Source of the DNA: Desulfatiglans sp.
GTDB taxonomy: Bacteria > Desulfobacterota > DSM-4660 > Desulfatiglandales > HGW-15
NCBI GenBank assembly: GCA_012513605.1
Contig: JAAZBV010000156.1
Span: forward strand, 27,270-91,269
Length of the DNA stretch: 64,000 bases
Direction: 5' to 3'
The translations under genes were made by a program, and so were the position numbers. The notes beneath the pieces were generated by a model. The model saw nothing but the letters and a program-made list of their open reading frames with translations, was not told the origin of the DNA and ran no database searches. Positions 63,075-64,000 of this stretch are shown in pieces. Each line of letters begins with the position of its first letter. Position 1 is the stretch's first letter.

Positions 63075-64000
63075 CTGAAGTTCTTTTATATCCTCAAGAA
63101 GATAGGCCAGACGGTCAATGGTCTCTTCACTCAGGTTATCCTCATTTTTCTTGATGTACTTTTTAAGCCTGTTCAATTCATTTTCAATATCAATAATACT
63201 GTTATACATTGGTTTATAATAATCCTTACGCTCCTCAGGGACAGTGATCTTTTCACTTATCACTTCCCTTGGCTTGAGGATAAGTCTTTCCCTGTATGAG
63301 GGAATGTGAACCTCAAAGCCAAAACTGCTTTTTATTTTTTCTGCGAATATCTTACTTGAGCTTTGTTCTCCATGTATAACAAAAACCCTGGGTTTTGATT
63401 CCCTGAAATTACCTACCCAGTCAAGCAGATCATTCTGATCTGCATGGGCGGAAAAACCGCCTATGGTAAATGCCTTTGCATTGACATCGACACTCTCCCC
63501 GAATATCTTGACTGATCTGGCCCCGTCGACAATTTTTCTACCTGTTGTTCCATCAGCCTGGTAGCCTACTATGACTATGCTTGCACCCTTCCTCCATAGG
63601 TTATGCTTGAGGTGGTGTTTGATCCTTCCTGCTGTACACATCCCGTTTCCGGCAATCACAATTGCTGAGCCATGAGAATCATTAATGGCTATTGATTCTT
63701 TTGTTGCGGAGGTAAAACGCAGATTATGCATGTCAAATGGATCAAACCCCTCCTTTACTATAGCCATTGCCTCATCGTCATAGTATTTCCTGTTTTTGCG
63801 GAAAATCTGGGTTGCCTTTATGGCAAGGGGGCTGTCAATATATATGGGGATATCCGGAAGTTTGCCATTACGCTGGAACTCGCCAAGTATATAGATCAGT
63901 TCCTGTGTTCTTTCTACCGCAAAGGCGGGTATTATTACCTTTTCATTATTGGAAACCGCATGATTAATGGCTTCCATAAGCTCTGCCTTACTATCGTCAA
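63069..64000 (-). CDS. MBL-fold beta-CASP RNA-processing nuclease (5' end cut by window edge)
   Basis: About 310 codons of the C-terminal part are present; the frame is open through base 64000 (DDSKAEL then MEAINHAVSNN), so the start lies outside. PAFAVERTQELIYILGEF and the DSPLAIKATQIFRK run are the beta-CASP motifs, GNGMCTAGRIKHHLKHNLW and VGYQADGTTGRKI follow, and GGFSAHADQNDLLDWV with VIHGEQSSSKIFAEKI is the RNA-specificity (RMMBL) end. The N-terminal HxHxDH metal site is outside. The family are RNA endonucleases or exonucleases of the YSH1/CPSF type. A terminator follows. Confidence 0.93.
   Translation of the reverse strand, partial: DDSKAELMEAINHAVSNNEKVIIPAFAVERTQELIYILGEFQRNGKLPDIPIYIDSPLAIKATQIFRKNRKYYDDEAMAIVKEGFDPFDMHNLRFTSATKESIAINDSHGSAIVIAGNGMCTAGRIKHHLKHNLWRKGASIVIVGYQADGTTGRKIVDGARSVKIFGESVDVNAKAFTIGGFSAHADQNDLLDWVGNFRESKPRVFVIHGEQSSSKIFAEKIKSSFGFEVHIPSYRERLILKPREVISEKITVPEERKDYYKPMYNSIIDIENELNRLKKYIKKNEDNLSEETIDRLAYLLEDIKELQK

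Noticed and set aside
1..64000. CRISPR arrays, prophage blocks or intact insertion sequences
   Set aside because: No regularly spaced repeats, no capsid, integrase or transposase motifs were found on either strand.

Overview
The window looks like chromosomal DNA of a Desulfobacterota (deltaproteobacterial) anaerobe of moderately low G+C. The inference rests on gene content, not on a marker tree: an FchA-FolD pair for tetrahydrofolate one-carbon chemistry, MeaB with a crotonase, an AmmeMemoRadiSam radical SAM enzyme and its Memo-like partner, DUF1178 and Mut7-C proteins, a GldA/F/G-like ABC cluster, CHASE2 kinase and HDOD signalling proteins, and rpsI/rplM, murA, rpmB, ispG and rel as housekeeping anchors. 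Genes are densely packed in short operons on both strands.

Layout. 1-6.8 kb: a large membrane protein (DUF2339, cut by the left edge), a SagB-like nitroreductase, an 840-base spacer with dispersed repeats, an orphan Phd antitoxin under an apparently self-regulated promoter, and a divergent pair of exported OsmC-like protein and LysR regulator. 6.8-11.2 kb is the accessory part: a REP-like palindrome abuts a 5'-truncated RHS gene ending in a polymorphic-toxin tip, then an AT-rich decayed stretch, a candidate immunity gene, an exported TPR protein and an AbiEii-like remnant. 11.2-23 kb is core: ispG-rel, rpmB, mpl, a four-gene ABC/Gld-like operon, fchA-folD. 23-31.5 kb: a CHASE2 Ser/Thr kinase, a PilB-type ATPase with an appended double zinc ribbon, a zinc-finger membrane protein, a lone prepilin, a PAS protein without an output domain, and two small zinc-type proteins. 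31.5-43 kb: a small unknown ORF overlapping rsmG, a toxin-antitoxin pair with a short toxin, PBP1A, rhamnulose-phosphate aldolase, a GAF histidine kinase with an aminotransferase, crotonase-meaB, and an RsmF-like methyltransferase whose C-terminal domain lies in an overlapping frame. 43-50 kb: a CheD-HDOD fusion, an M50 homologue lacking two active-site acids, a Memo protein, a small histidine kinase, a sirtuin, an unknown GAF-like protein and tRNA-Arg(UCU). 50-64 kb: a lysine-rich histone-like protein with a strong promoter, Mut7-C, murA-comEC, a two-component pair, rplM-rpsI-truA, methyltransferase plus radical SAM enzyme, a PLP decarboxylase of PanP type, and a beta-CASP ribonuclease cut by the right edge.

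The clearest unusual signals are the catalytically dead-looking M50 protein, the CheD-HDOD fusion, the exported one-cysteine OsmC protein, the zinc-ribbon PilB locus, the overlapping-frame methyltransferase and the displaced RHS toxin tip. I found no CRISPR array, prophage, intact insertion sequence or obviously new defence system. All family assignments come from reading motifs by eye; no database search was run.
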